64,000 nucleotides of DNA. Source: Sphingobacterium arenae (GTDB taxonomy: Bacteria; Bacteroidota; Bacteroidia; Sphingobacteriales; Sphingobacteriaceae). A model generated the notes under the pieces. That model was given only the letters and a program-made list of their open reading frames with translations, did no database searches and was not told where the DNA came from. The position numbers and the translations under genes were made by a program. The first letter of the stretch is position 1. Each line of letters starts with the position of its first letter. Below, one piece after another: positions 16,386 through 25,999 of the stretch. The stretch lies in NCBI RefSeq assembly GCF_014692505.1, contig NZ_JACNYK010000002.1:930001-994000 (forward strand). The letters run 5' to 3'.

Positions 16386-19355
16386 TTAAAACCCAATATT
16401 TAAACCAAAAACAAATAACTTCGTCATTGGAAAATTCTCCGATCCTCCGCGTTCTGGGTCATATTCTTTTAATTCCTTTGCTTTTGTCCATGTAAACGGA
16501 TTTCGAGCAGTTCCATAAATACGCAAACTTCTCACTAGACCTGATTTTAAAATCGAGTTGTCGAAAGTATAACCTAACGACAGATTACGTACGCGGATAA
16601 ACGAACCATTCACATGGCCTAACGTACTCGTGTATAACATACTGCTAAGTGATGATCCAGAATTTGGTCTCGGATAGGCGTTCGTAGGATTTTCTGGTGT
16701 CCAATAATCGATAGCAGCCGTACTTTGTCCTAATCCCTGCGGGTCATATCGTCTCAAGAAATCCGGACGGACCATCTGACCCCACCTGGCAAACACATAC
16801 ACATTTAAATCAAAACCCTTGTAAGTAAAGGTATTATCCCATCCTGCCAACCAATTCGGCCGCGGTGTTCCAAGAATGATACGATCAGCTGACGCATCGA
16901 TCTTCCCATCTTTGTTGATATCTCTCACTCGAATATCTCCAGGTTCTTGTCCCCATTTCGCGGCTTCCTCTTCTTCTCCTAGTTGCCATATACCGACCTT
17001 ATCATAGTCATAGAATACAACCGTTGGTTGGCCAATGAACCATCCATTACCAATATCATCGTCCTTTGTGACAAGTTCTATAATTTCTTCCTTATTGCTG
17101 GTGAAGGATAGTGCTGAGTTCCATTTGAACGCTTTTCCTTGTATTACATTGGCATTCAATGCGATTTCAATACCTCTATTACGCGTTTTTCCGACATTCT
17201 GAATGACAGAAGTTACGCCTGTTGTAGGCGGTAAGCCACGTTCGAGCAAAAGATCGGTCGTCCGAGAATCGTACAGATCAATCGAAGCGTTAAACCTATT
17301 TTGTAAAAACCCAAAATCCACTCCTACATTGGTTGTCGCCGTAATTTCCCAACCCAAACCATAATTACCTATTCGTGGTGAAAACGTATACCCTGTGGCT
17401 TGTTCATCATCCCATGCAAACGCCACACGAGTTAAAGTATTTTGCGTCGAATAAGGGTCTACCGCATAGTTTCCCGCCTTTCCATAACTAGCTCGTAACT
17501 TTAATTCACTAAATGTATTTTGATTCGTCATAAAATCTTCATCTACTATACGCCATGCTGCCGCAACAGATGGGAAGAAAGCCCATTTTCTTCCCTGTGC
17601 TAATATAGAAGAACCATCCGTACGGCCTGTAGCAGTTAACAAATATTTCCCTTTATAAGCATAGTTAAGACGGCCGGCGAACGAAACCAGGTTATTCATT
17701 GAATACATTGTATTTGTTGCCAGATTTCTGCCTGCATTACCCAAAGCATAAAACAATTGACCATCTAATAATAATTCCTCCCCAGAGGCATTGATATTAT
17801 CTGACCTATTCCATAGAAAACTGTTAACTGCCGTGATGGTAAAACTATGATCCTCTATTTCTTTTTGGTAAGACAGCACATTTTCCATATTAATGAGATA
17901 ACTATTTTCCGCATCGTAAGTCGCTTTCGAGAACGAACCGTTGCGGTCGATGGTATAGGATCCGGCATAAGATCCATCTCTCGTATTCGTAAACGTAACA
18001 CCTAATGTGGATCTTCCCGAGAACCCCTTCCAGTTTGTAAGCTCTACATAGGCGTTCGTTAGGGTTCTCGTTATGTTTCCTTCAGCCTTATAAGCATTTG
18101 GTTCCATATCGGCTAAAGGGCTAATAGCCGAACCGCTAAGAGGATACATAATCAAATCACCTGCATCGTCATATACCCGGCCTAGGGGATTAATTTTATT
18201 GGCCTGATTTAACGGGTCTCTTCGTTTATCAATTTCGTATCGCGTCACTTGCGACTGCATACCGGCTTTGAAAAAGTCTCCCAATTTTTGATCGATATTC
18301 AAACGTCCTCCAAAACGGTTCGTCATATCCATATCGAAAATTCCCCGCTCATTTAAATAATCTCCACTAAAATATACCGTGGTCTTATCGTTACCTGCAT
18401 TAATACTGACTTGATAGTTTTGTTGCATACCGTCTTTCACCAACAAATCAAAATAATCGATATAATCATTATTGCGAATGGCTTCCAATTCTGCATCATT
18501 AAACGCATTCTTATCGTCTGCCTCAGAACTCCATCTACCTGTGGCACGATACGCTTCTCGCCTTAATTTGACCCACTGGTCTATATTCATCACGCTGGGA
18601 TACCGATCAACTTTAGATACCCCCGCATAAGAATTAACATCGATACGCGCCCGACCGGCTTTTCCTCTCTTTGTAGAAACAATAACCACCCCATTAGCTC
18701 CTCTTGACCCGTAAATTGCTGTCGAAGAAGCATCTTTCAATATTTCCATCGACTCTATATCATTCGGATTAATATCCTGAATATTACTATACTGAACACC
18801 ATCTACAATAAATAAAGGACCATTTTGTGCCGTAATAGATCGATTACCTCTTACGGTCATAGAAACTCCTGAGGATGCCGAGCCATTACTTCGTGTAATA
18901 TCTACGCCCGGCACTTTCCCTTGGATAGATTCAATGATATTGGCAGAAGGTACTTTTGCTATTTCCTCTCCCTTCACGGAAACGACTGACCCCGTCAAAT
19001 CGCGCTTCTTCACTGTTCCATACCCCACCACAATAATCTCATCCAATGAAGTATTTTCTTTTGTCAAGACAACTGTAGATAAGGCAGTCCCATTGTATTC
19101 TACTTGGTTAGTTACGTATCCAACTAAGGTAAATTTAACTTTTCCCGCAGCTTCGCTTACCATTAATCGAAACCGCCCCGATTCATCTGTCGACGTTGAG
19201 GCGTCGCTTGCGGCTCCCTCAAATCGGATCGTAACGCCCGCTAAGGGTGAACTTGACTGGGCATCCACCACCGTACCCGTGATTTCCGTTTGCTGGGCAT
19301 GACCTTTCCATACACTGAGAAATAGTATACACATCAAAAATAGTTTTTCTCTCAT
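16386..19355 (-). CDS. SusC/RagA-type TonB-dependent outer-membrane transporter
   Basis: The 989-residue protein has a signal peptide (MREKLFLMCILFLSVW...) and a carboxypeptidase-like beta-sandwich (EITGTVVDAQSS to about 100). A plug domain carries the SusC signature (FIVDGVQY, then MEILKDASSTAIYGSRGANG), followed by a 22-strand barrel. It imports large ligands across the outer membrane using TonB energy, with SusD as the lid. The start at 19355 is chosen over an in-frame ATG 39 bases upstream because it begins the signal peptide. LacI-type operator-like sites lie upstream (see 19389-19462). The pair has no sigma/anti-sigma or hybrid two-component regulator nearby. Confidence 0.95.
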   Translation of the reverse strand: MREKLFLMCILFLSVWKGHAQQTEITGTVVDAQSSSPLAGVTIRFEGAASDASTSTDESGRFRLMVSEAAGKVKFTLVGYVTNQVEYNGTALSTVVLTKENTSLDEIIVVGYGTVKKRDLTGSVVSVKGEEIAKVPSANIIESIQGKVPGVDITRSNGSASSGVSMTVRGNRSITAQNGPLFIVDGVQYSNIQDINPNDIESMEILKDASSTAIYGSRGANGVVIVSTKRGKAGRARIDVNSYAGVSKVDRYPSVMNIDQWVKLRREAYRATGRWSSEADDKNAFNDAELEAIRNNDYIDYFDLLVKDGMQQNYQVSINAGNDKTTVYFSGDYLNERGIFDMDMTNRFGGRLNIDQKLGDFFKAGMQSQVTRYEIDKRRDPLNQANKINPLGRVYDDAGDLIMYPLSGSAISPLADMEPNAYKAEGNITRTLTNAYVELTNWKGFSGRSTLGVTFTNTRDGSYAGSYTIDRNGSFSKATYDAENSYLINMENVLSYQKEIEDHSFTITAVNSFLWNRSDNINASGEELLLDGQLFYALGNAGRNLATNTMYSMNNLVSFAGRLNYAYKGKYLLTATGRTDGSSILAQGRKWAFFPSVAAAWRIVDEDFMTNQNTFSELKLRASYGKAGNYAVDPYSTQNTLTRVAFAWDDEQATGYTFSPRIGNYGLGWEITATTNVGVDFGFLQNRFNASIDLYDSRTTDLLLERGLPPTTGVTSVIQNVGKTRNRGIEIALNANVIQGKAFKWNSALSFTSNKEEIIELVTKDDDIGNGWFIGQPTVVFYDYDKVGIWQLGEEEEAAKWGQEPGDIRVRDINKDGKIDASADRIILGTPRPNWLAGWDNTFTYKGFDLNVYVFARWGQMVRPDFLRRYDPQGLGQSTAAIDYWTPENPTNAYPRPNSGSSLSSMLYTSTLGHVNGSFIRVRNLSLGYTFDNSILKSGLVRSLRIYGTARNPFTWTKAKELKEYDPERGGSENFPMTKLFVFGLNIGF

Positions 19356-19388
19356 ATTGACTTTTTTTGGTTTATAAAAAACAATGAA

Positions 19389-19404
19389 ATGCAATCGGTT
19401 GCAT
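19389..19404. promoter_or_regulatory. LacI-family operator-like palindrome upstream of susC
   Basis: ATGCAATCGGTTGCAT has perfect 6-bp arms (ATGCAA/TTGCAT), and its centre fits the GCAAnCGnTTGC pattern typical of LacI/GalR operators. It lies 34 bases upstream of the susC start. A related, shorter site GCAAACGTTGC lies at 19452-19462. No LacI-family gene is in the window, so the regulator would be encoded elsewhere. Confidence 0.5.
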
Positions 19405-19473
19405 ATACACGCAATTTAAACCAGATAACTCAATTATCAAAAAAAAGTTACGCAAACGTTGCCGAAGTCACCA

Positions 19474-19498
19474 CAAAAAAAGGAGCCTAACGGCTCCT
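19474..19498 (-). terminator. terminator of the thrS-infC-rpmI-rplT operon
   Basis: AGGAGCC/GGCTCCT (19481-19487 with 19492-19498) with a 4-base loop is followed on the minus strand by seven T's. It lies about 40 bases after the rplT stop and isolates the operon from susC. Confidence 0.85.
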
Positions 19499-19536
19499 CT
19501 CTTAAGTATCTAACAAATTGATAGCGGGTTAAAACT

Positions 19537-19881
19537 CTATTTTACGGTATCAATTACTGCTTTAAAAGCATCAGGGTTGTTCATCGCTAAATCAGCTAAT
19601 ACCTTACGGTTTAGACCAATGTTTTTAGCATTTAACTTACCGATCAACTGAGAATAAGAAATCCCATGCTGACGTGCACCCGCGTTGATACGCTGAATCC
19701 ATAAAGCTCTGAACTCGCGTTTTTTAGTTTTACGGTCGCGATAAGCGTACTGTAAACCTTTTTCTACTGTATTTTTAGCAATAGTATAAACTTTGCTTCT
19801 CGAACCGAAATAGCCTTTGGCCATTTTCATGATTCTTTTTCTTCTTCTTCTCGAAGCTACTGCGTTAACCGAACGTGGCAT
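19537..19881 (-). CDS. rplT: 50S ribosomal protein L20
   Basis: L20 binds 23S rRNA early in 50S assembly. The 114-residue sequence ([18 protein letters not shown]..., then [23 protein letters not shown]) is fully typical. It is the last gene of the thrS-infC-rpmI-rplT operon. The 98-base rpmI-rplT spacer is long for an operon and could carry an L20 autoregulatory site as in other bacteria, but I cannot confirm a pseudoknot by eye. Confidence 0.97.
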   Translation of the reverse strand: MPRSVNAVASRRRRKRIMKMAKGYFGSRSKVYTIAKNTVEKGLQYAYRDRKTKKREFRALWIQRINAGARQHGISYSQLIGKLNAKNIGLNRKVLADLAMNNPDAFKAVIDTVK

Positions 19882-19979
19882 ATTATTTTAAATTTAATTT
19901 GGTATAAGGTGTTACGTTTTTCAGCAATCTTACGACCCAATACCCGGTTACAAAATTATTTATTAAATGGAGATAAAAC

Positions 19980-20180
19980 TTATTTACCGATGCCAAGCAT
20001 ACGTTTTACGTTGCCCATATCCGCATCGGAAACATAACTTGTTTGTGTCAAGTTACGCTTTTGCTTCGTTTCCTTTTTTGTCAAGATGTGGCTCTTATAG
20101 GCGCTCTTTCTTGCAATCTTACCTGTTCCAGTCAATTTAAAGCGTTTTTTCGCGCTGGAATTGGTTTTTACTTTTGGCAT
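19980..20180 (-). CDS. rpmI: 50S ribosomal protein L35
   Basis: The 66-residue basic protein starts [21 protein letters not shown], contains [14 protein letters not shown] and ends in the RMLGI block of L35. Its position between infC and rplT is the conserved arrangement. The spacer to infC is 40 bases. Confidence 0.96.
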   Translation of the reverse strand: MPKVKTNSSAKKRFKLTGTGKIARKSAYKSHILTKKETKQKRNLTQTSYVSDADMGNVKRMLGIGK

Positions 20181-20220
20181 AATGAAATTAATTTTATATC
20201 AATCTGTTAGATTCTCGTAT

Positions 20221-20784
20221 TTATTTTTTCGGAGCTGTCTTTGGGGCAAGTGTCAAGAACATCCTTTTACCTTCTAGTTTAGGCAACAATTCTACTTTCC
20301 CATAGTCCTCCAATGCTTGCGCAAAGCGCAATAATAAAATCTCACCTTGTTCTTTGAAAACGATAGCACGTCCTTTGAAATGCACATATGCACGAACTTT
20401 CTCGCCATTTTCTAAAAACTTTATAGCATGTTTTAACTTAAATTCGAAATCGTGATCATTCGTATTTGGCCCAAAACGGATCTCTTTAACAACAGTCTGT
20501 TTCGCATTCGATTTAATTTCCTTTTGCTTCTTCTTCTGCTCGTATACAAATTTACTATAATCAATGACCCTACAAACAGGAGGATTGGCATTTGGTGAAA
20601 TCTCCACTAGGTCAAGTTCCAGCTCGTCTGCCATTTCTAATGCTTTACGAGTAGGATAAATGCCTTGCTCAACATTTTCACCCACCAGACGGACCTCTGG
20701 TACCCTGATGAATTCGTTAATGCGATGTTCTGGTTCTTTCTTTCTCATTGGCGGTCTAAAACCACCTGATCTTTTTAATGCCAA
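20221..20784 (-). CDS. infC: translation initiation factor IF-3, apparently with a TTG start
   Basis: IF-3 binds the 30S subunit, blocks 50S joining and discriminates against non-canonical start codons. The 187-residue protein has both domains: [19 protein letters not shown] to about 85, then [21 protein letters not shown] to the end. The frame has no ATG before residue 13. The best start is TTG at 20784-20782, 11 bases after the thrS stop, and the alternative is ATG at 20748. A non-AUG start would fit the known IF-3 autoregulation (AUU in E. coli). No Shine-Dalgarno sequence is visible. Confidence 0.94.
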   Translation of the reverse strand: MALKRSGGFRPPMRKKEPEHRINEFIRVPEVRLVGENVEQGIYPTRKALEMADELELDLVEISPNANPPVCRVIDYSKFVYEQKKKQKEIKSNAKQTVVKEIRFGPNTNDHDFEFKLKHAIKFLENGEKVRAYVHFKGRAIVFKEQGEILLLRFAQALEDYGKVELLPKLEGKRMFLTLAPKTAPKK

Positions 20785-20795
20785 ATGTTTAAATA

Positions 20796-22721
20796 TTAAA
20801 CGGTTATTTCTTTAATTAATAATTCCTTAAAAGCTTGCGGGCTCATCGAGCCTAAATCTACCGATCCATGTTTACGAACAGAAACTGTGCCATTTTCGGC
20901 CTCCTTCTCCCCTACAATCAACATATAAGGGATTTTTTTCAGTTCCGCATCACGGATCTTACGACCGACCTTCTCATCACGAAAGTCAATCAGTCCGCAA
21001 ATATCGGAATTATTTAGCGAATTTAAAAGGTTTTTGGCAGTTTCCTCATATTTTTCAGATACGGGCAAAATTATAAATTGCTCAGGAGCAAGCCATAATG
21101 GGAATTGCCCTCCACAATGTTCGATGAGAACCGCTATAAATCGTTCTAGGGAGCCAAAGGGTGCACGATGAATCATCACAGGACGATGTTTTTGATTATC
21201 ACTCCCCGTATATTCCAATTCAAAGCGCTCTGGTAAGTTGTAATCCACCTGAATTGTTCCCAGTTGCCACTTCCGGCCTAACGCATCCTTCACCATAAAG
21301 TCAAGTTTAGGCCCATAAAATGCAGCTTCACCATATTCAATTACAGTCGGAAGCCCTTTCTCTGCAGCCGCTTCCATAATCGCCGTTTCGGCTAAACTCC
21401 AATTTTCGTCTGTCCCGATATATTTCGTCCGGTTATCTGGATCGCGCAACGAAATTTGCGCTGTGTAATCCTCGAAACCTAATGCATCGAATACGTATAA
21501 TGTTAAATCGATTACCTTCTTAAACTCTTCCTTCACCTGGTCTGGTCTACAGAATAAGTGTGCGTCATCTTGTGTGAATCCCCTTACGCGCGTCAATCCG
21601 TGTAACTCCCCGGATTGCTCATAACGATAAACTGTCCCGAACTCCGCAAACCGTACAGGCAAATCTTTATATGAGCGAGGTTTTGTCTTATAAATCTCAC
21701 AATGATGCGGGCAATTCATCGGTTTCAGAAAAAACTCCTCTCCCTCCACCGGTGTCTGAATCGGTTGGAACGAATCTTCTCCATACTTTTCATAATGCCC
21801 CGAGGTTATATACAATTGTTTATGTCCGATGTGTGGTGTCACGACAGGTTCATAACCTGCCTTTACCTGCGCCCGTTGCAAAAATTCCTGTAATTTTTGA
21901 CGAAGAGTAGCTCCTTTAGGCAACCAAAGTGGTAGCCCCGCTCCTACTTTCTCCGAAAAAGCAAAAAGCTCCAATTCTTTTCCCAGCTTACGGTGGTCAC
22001 GTTTCTTCGCTTCCTCAATAAATTTTAAATACTCGGTTAGCTCAGATGCTTTCGGAAAACTAACGCCATATATACGGGTCAGTTGCTTACGTGTTTCATC
22101 TCCGCGCCAATATGCCCCAGCGACGTTTGTCAATTTGATTGCCTTAATTACTCCTGTGTGCGGAATATGTGGCCCACGACAAAGGTCTGTAAAATTACCT
22201 TGTGTATAGAACGTGATTTTACCGTCTTCCAAATCCTTAATCAAATCCAACTTATACTCATCCCCCTTCGATGTGAAATAGGCCAAGGCATCCGCTTTCG
22301 AAACCGACTTACGTTCAAATGTTTCTTTTTGCTTCGCCAGTTCCGACATCTTGTCTTCAATCTGCTTGAAGTCGTCGGAAGAAAATTCCCGATCACCGAA
22401 ATCTACATCGTAGTAGAATCCGGTTTCAATGGCCGGACCGATCCCAAATTTTATCCCCGGGTACAATGCCTCCAACGCCTCTGCCAGTAAATGGGCAGAC
22501 GAATGCCAAAAGGTAGATTTTCCTTTATCATCGTTCCAGGTCAACAATTTGACAGAAGCATCTTCTTCTATCGATCTGGATGCATCCCATACTTCACCGT
22601 TTACTTCCGCACCTAGCACATTTCTAGCTAAACCTTCAGAAATCGACTGTGCTACCTGCATAGCCGTAGTCCCTTTTTCATACTGACGGACAGACCCGTC
22701 AGGTAGTGTAATGTTAATCAT
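20796..22721 (-). CDS. thrS: threonyl-tRNA synthetase
   Basis: This enzyme charges tRNA-Thr in the cytosol. The 641-residue protein has the N-terminal TGS domain ([19 protein letters not shown]), the SAD editing domain with [11 protein letters not shown] and the zinc/CHH motif region ([10 protein letters not shown]). The class II core includes [11 protein letters not shown] and [11 protein letters not shown], and the C-terminal anticodon domain starts near 540. It is the first gene of the translation operon, divergent from queE across a 224-base region. A T-box is not expected in this phylum, and none is seen. Confidence 0.97.
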   Translation of the reverse strand: MINITLPDGSVRQYEKGTTAMQVAQSISEGLARNVLGAEVNGEVWDASRSIEEDASVKLLTWNDDKGKSTFWHSSAHLLAEALEALYPGIKFGIGPAIETGFYYDVDFGDREFSSDDFKQIEDKMSELAKQKETFERKSVSKADALAYFTSKGDEYKLDLIKDLEDGKITFYTQGNFTDLCRGPHIPHTGVIKAIKLTNVAGAYWRGDETRKQLTRIYGVSFPKASELTEYLKFIEEAKKRDHRKLGKELELFAFSEKVGAGLPLWLPKGATLRQKLQEFLQRAQVKAGYEPVVTPHIGHKQLYITSGHYEKYGEDSFQPIQTPVEGEEFFLKPMNCPHHCEIYKTKPRSYKDLPVRFAEFGTVYRYEQSGELHGLTRVRGFTQDDAHLFCRPDQVKEEFKKVIDLTLYVFDALGFEDYTAQISLRDPDNRTKYIGTDENWSLAETAIMEAAAEKGLPTVIEYGEAAFYGPKLDFMVKDALGRKWQLGTIQVDYNLPERFELEYTGSDNQKHRPVMIHRAPFGSLERFIAVLIEHCGGQFPLWLAPEQFIILPVSEKYEETAKNLLNSLNNSDICGLIDFRDEKVGRKIRDAELKKIPYMLIVGEKEAENGTVSVRKHGSVDLGSMSPQAFKELLIKEITV

Positions 22722-22926
22722 CTACGAATATGATTTTAATTTATTAAAAAAATGAAACTTAGCAATTACAGAGCGCCAGCATACTACGCTGTAAATACCC
22801 CGTAACGTTGCGAAAGCAAAGATATTCAATATATGCTTAAAACGGAAGTCGTTTTTATACGTTCTACCGCGCGTATACAATAAACCCGGAGCATGCTCGG
22901 ACACATCCCTACGTCGTTTTTTTTCG

Positions 22927-22934
22927 TATCTTTG
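22927..22934 (+). promoter_or_regulatory. queE -7 box
   Basis: TATCTTTG matches TAnnTTTG and ends 11 bases before the queE ATG, giving a predicted leader of only about 5-7 bases. Confidence 0.5.
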
Positions 22935-22945
22935 TACTCTCAAAA

Positions 22946-23578
22946 ATGCAGAAAATGTCAAATCAAGTTCCGGAAGACGGCACGCTGCTTCCACTGATGG
23001 AAGAATTTTACACGATACAAGGCGAAGGATATCATACAGGGAAGGCCGCATACTTTATTCGCCTAGGAGGGTGTGATGTAGGATGTCATTGGTGTGACGT
23101 CAAAGAAAGCTGGAATGCGGAACTACATCCACTGACGTCGGCAGAATCAATCATTGAAAATGCAAAGAAATTCCCTGCAAAAACAGTTGTTATTACAGGA
23201 GGAGAGCCTCTGCTCTACAATCTAGATTATCTCACAAGAGGATTAAAAGATGCAGGTATACAAACTTTTATAGAAACATCGGGGGCTTATCCGTTATCTG
23301 GATATTGGGATTGGATATGTTTATCTCCTAAAAAATTCAAGGGTCCACGCCCCGACGTGTTAAATGCTGCCGGCGAATTGAAAGTAATCGTTTTCAATAA
23401 AAGTGATTTTCAATGGGCAGAAGAGCACGCTCGGTTTGTCGGAAAAAACTGTAAATTATATCTACAACCCGAATGGTCTAAGACCACAGAAATGACACCG
23501 CTGATCATTGAATATGTAAAAGAGAATCCGCAATGGGAAATTTCCCTCCAAACACATAAGTATCTGAATATACCTTAG
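22946..23578 (+). CDS. queE: 7-carboxy-7-deazaguanine synthase (radical SAM)
   Basis: QueE converts carboxy-tetrahydropterin to 7-carboxy-7-deazaguanine, a step of queuosine synthesis. The 210-residue protein begins with EFYTIQGEGYHTGKAAYFIR, the classic QueE N-terminus. The [4Fe-4S] motif is Cys43-x3-Cys47-x2-Cys50 (CDVGCHWC), and GGEPLL contacts SAM. No other queuosine gene is in the window. The stop codon lies 4 bases from the stop of the converging oxidoreductase gene, with no terminator between them. Confidence 0.94.
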   Translation: MQKMSNQVPEDGTLLPLMEEFYTIQGEGYHTGKAAYFIRLGGCDVGCHWCDVKESWNAELHPLTSAESIIENAKKFPAKTVVITGGEPLLYNLDYLTRGLKDAGIQTFIETSGAYPLSGYWDWICLSPKKFKGPRPDVLNAAGELKVIVFNKSDFQWAEEHARFVGKNCKLYLQPEWSKTTEMTPLIIEYVKENPQWEISLQTHKYLNIP

Positions 23579-23582
23579 CTCC

Positions 23583-24653
23583 TCACAACGACACCATCCC
23601 ACCGGTCTTGACGGATTCGTCGCAAGCAAGCGCTATTCTTAAACTATTAACCGCATCTTCCATAGACTTGGATAAATCTAAATCCTCCTGTATAGCCCGT
23701 AGAAAATATAACTGTTCCCGATCGCATAGTTCTTGATGACTAGGTTCGTCTGTTAAATTTATCCATTCATCTGGTTTGATAAACTTATTTTTTTCATCTA
23801 TATCTGCATAATGCACACGTAATGATTCCGTTTGGGTATGCGCCTCGACAGAATCAGATTGTCCTTTCCCACCCGCTTTGTTTGCAACAATAGAAACCGC
23901 ACCTTTCGGGCCTATAACATCTTTTATAAAAAATGCTGTTTCACTTATCATCGGCCCCCACCCAGCTTCGTACCAACCTATAGAACCATCATCAAAATGT
24001 ATCTGCAATTGTCCATAATTATAGTTATCCAATGGTATATCATCCGTTAGACGAGCGCCAATAGCAGAGACACGAACAGGACGAGCTTCCGTCATCTGGC
24101 ACATCACATCAATATAATGCACGCCACAATCAACGATAGGGCTCAGGCTCTTCATTAAATTCCGATGTACATCCCACATAAATCCTTGGCTTTGCTGGTT
24201 TAAATTCATGCGGAATACCAAAGGAACGCCCAATGTCTTCCCTATTTCAATAAATTTGGTCCAGGATGGGTGATGGCGAAGGATATAGCCTACGACTAGC
24301 TTTTTACCCGCGTGTTTAGCTGCCTGAACCACCCGCTCCGCTCCTACCACAGTATCTGCCAATGGTTTTTCAATAAATACATGTGCCCCCGCCTTAAAAG
24401 CCTTCAATGCATACGCTTCATGTGTATCGGGGTACGTCGCAATACAAACCGCATCCGGTTTTGTTTGATACAAGGCGACATCATAATCATCAAATGTCGG
24501 ATAGGTCGCTTCAAGCCGGGAGTTAACACGATGCTTGCTGTTTCCTCTGGAGACCAAACCTACAAGCTCAAACCCTGCCAATTTATGATAGGCGGCCGCA
24601 TGTGATGCACCCATATTACCACAACCAACAACTAATATCTTTATTTGTCCCAT
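23583..24653 (-). CDS. Gfo/Idh/MocA family oxidoreductase
   Basis: This is an NAD(P)-dependent dehydrogenase of 356 residues. It has an N-terminal Rossmann fold (ILVVGCGNMGASHA), the catalytic EKP motif (FIEKPLADTV, about 94) and the C-terminal alpha/beta domain with VDCGVHYIDVM. Substrates in this family are sugars, inositols or sugar acids, and the sequence does not tell which. It follows another family member by 2 bases, so the two are probably consecutive enzymes or subunits of one sugar-oxidation pathway. It is cytoplasmic, since there is no signal peptide. Confidence 0.88.
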   Translation of the reverse strand: MGQIKILVVGCGNMGASHAAAYHKLAGFELVGLVSRGNSKHRVNSRLEATYPTFDDYDVALYQTKPDAVCIATYPDTHEAYALKAFKAGAHVFIEKPLADTVVGAERVVQAAKHAGKKLVVGYILRHHPSWTKFIEIGKTLGVPLVFRMNLNQQSQGFMWDVHRNLMKSLSPIVDCGVHYIDVMCQMTEARPVRVSAIGARLTDDIPLDNYNYGQLQIHFDDGSIGWYEAGWGPMISETAFFIKDVIGPKGAVSIVANKAGGKGQSDSVEAHTQTESLRVHYADIDEKNKFIKPDEWINLTDEPSHQELCDREQLYFLRAIQEDLDLSKSMEDAVNSLRIALACDESVKTGGMVSL

Positions 24654-24655
24654 CG

Positions 24656-25933
24656 CTACGTAAACTTATAATGTCCCGGCCTCGGAATCGTCAGCTCATC
24701 TATTTTCATGTCCCAGTGATAATCCTCCACAGGTGGCCCTAAAACTTCTTTCGAATGGATAACCTCATCATAGGAAAGTGTTCTGCCCGAATATGCTGAT
24801 AATCTCCCCCAAATCGCCATTAACGTTGAGGTTATCATAAAATCACCATCATTGATGATTTGCTTCTCTTTTATCGCCTTAAACAGCTCGTCATGTTGTG
24901 TTTGATACATGTTATTAAGAGGGTCGGTATTACGCCAGGGGTTATCCCCGAAAATTTCATAGCTGGTGTTAATCCCTACATTTATATACCCTTTCGTTCC
25001 CATAGCTTCCACGGTGTTACGTGGTGTTGTTCCATTCTGTTGACGACCAAAATGAAAAGCTCGAAACCCATTTTCATACTCATATTCTACAGCAAAGTGG
25101 TCATAAACATTACCGTATTTATTCCACGGTCGACTTTGACGTCCGCCCGTAGCAGTTACTTTATGCGGAAGCTTATTATTTAAGATCCATGACATATAAT
25201 CTACGCTATGTATCGTCTGCTCCACGAGCATATCACCGGAATATCTTTGGTAATAATACCAATTGCGCAGCTGGTATGCTAAATCATTCCATTCAGGTTT
25301 TCTTTCTTTATGACTCAATTCACCACCGTGTCGAAACGAAGAAAGCGCTTTAATTTCTCCAATAGCACCGTCGTGTACTTGAGAAACAACCTGTCTGTTT
25401 GGAAAAGAATAACGGAAACAAAATCCGCTCACTAAACACAATTCCTTTTCTTTTGCCAACTTGACGGCCGCTTCTACCTGATGTAACCCTGGTATATCCA
25501 CGGCAACAGGTTTTTCGCAGAAAACATGCTTGCCTTCTTTTATGGCTAATGCAAGATGCGCAGGTCTAAAATTCGGTGGTGTACACAATAACACCACATC
25601 TACTTTCGATTTTATCAGCTTTTCATAAGCATCGAATCCGAGAAAGGACGTTTTATCGTTGACGGTTATACGGTCACCGTATTTCTGCTTTAGCGCAGAT
25701 AGCGTATTGTTCAGGTTATCTTCAAAAATATCCGCCAATGCCGTCACCCGTACGTCAGGGTCTGCTGCCAATGCTTGGAAGACAGCCCCCGTTCCTCGTC
25801 CCCCACACCCAACCAACCCCACGCGTATGACCTTTTTCTTGCTTTCTGCAACAGCTCCAAACAAGGGAGCACTCATCGCTGTTGAGGTAATGACCAGTCC
25901 ACTATTCTTGATAAAATCTCTGCGATTAATCAT
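24656..25933 (-). CDS. Gfo/Idh/MocA family oxidoreductase with Tat-type signal
   Basis: The 425-residue protein begins MINRRDFIKNSGLVITSTAM, a twin-arginine export signal with hydrophobic core. An NAD-binding loop (VGLVGCGGRGTG), the EKP motif (FCEKPVAVDI) and the C-terminal domain common to exported Bacteroidota members follow. Several relatives are periplasmic glycosidases or dehydrogenases that keep a tightly bound NAD, so the activity could be redox-based glycoside cleavage rather than simple dehydrogenation. It is the first gene of a two-gene operon, divergent from the DUF819 gene across 66 bases. Confidence 0.88.
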   Translation of the reverse strand: MINRRDFIKNSGLVITSTAMSAPLFGAVAESKKKVIRVGLVGCGGRGTGAVFQALAADPDVRVTALADIFEDNLNNTLSALKQKYGDRITVNDKTSFLGFDAYEKLIKSKVDVVLLCTPPNFRPAHLALAIKEGKHVFCEKPVAVDIPGLHQVEAAVKLAKEKELCLVSGFCFRYSFPNRQVVSQVHDGAIGEIKALSSFRHGGELSHKERKPEWNDLAYQLRNWYYYQRYSGDMLVEQTIHSVDYMSWILNNKLPHKVTATGGRQSRPWNKYGNVYDHFAVEYEYENGFRAFHFGRQQNGTTPRNTVEAMGTKGYINVGINTSYEIFGDNPWRNTDPLNNMYQTQHDELFKAIKEKQIINDGDFMITSTLMAIWGRLSAYSGRTLSYDEVIHSKEVLGPPVEDYHWDMKIDELTIPRPGHYKFT

Positions 25934-25999
25934 GTTATATGTTACGGTTTAAAAAAAGATTACATAAATTCACGAGCAATTTAGCAATTAACACAAAAT

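Noticed and set aside
22722..23051. 109-codon minus-strand frame upstream of thrS
   Set aside because: It overlaps the queE promoter and the start of queE, and the sequence has no domain character.
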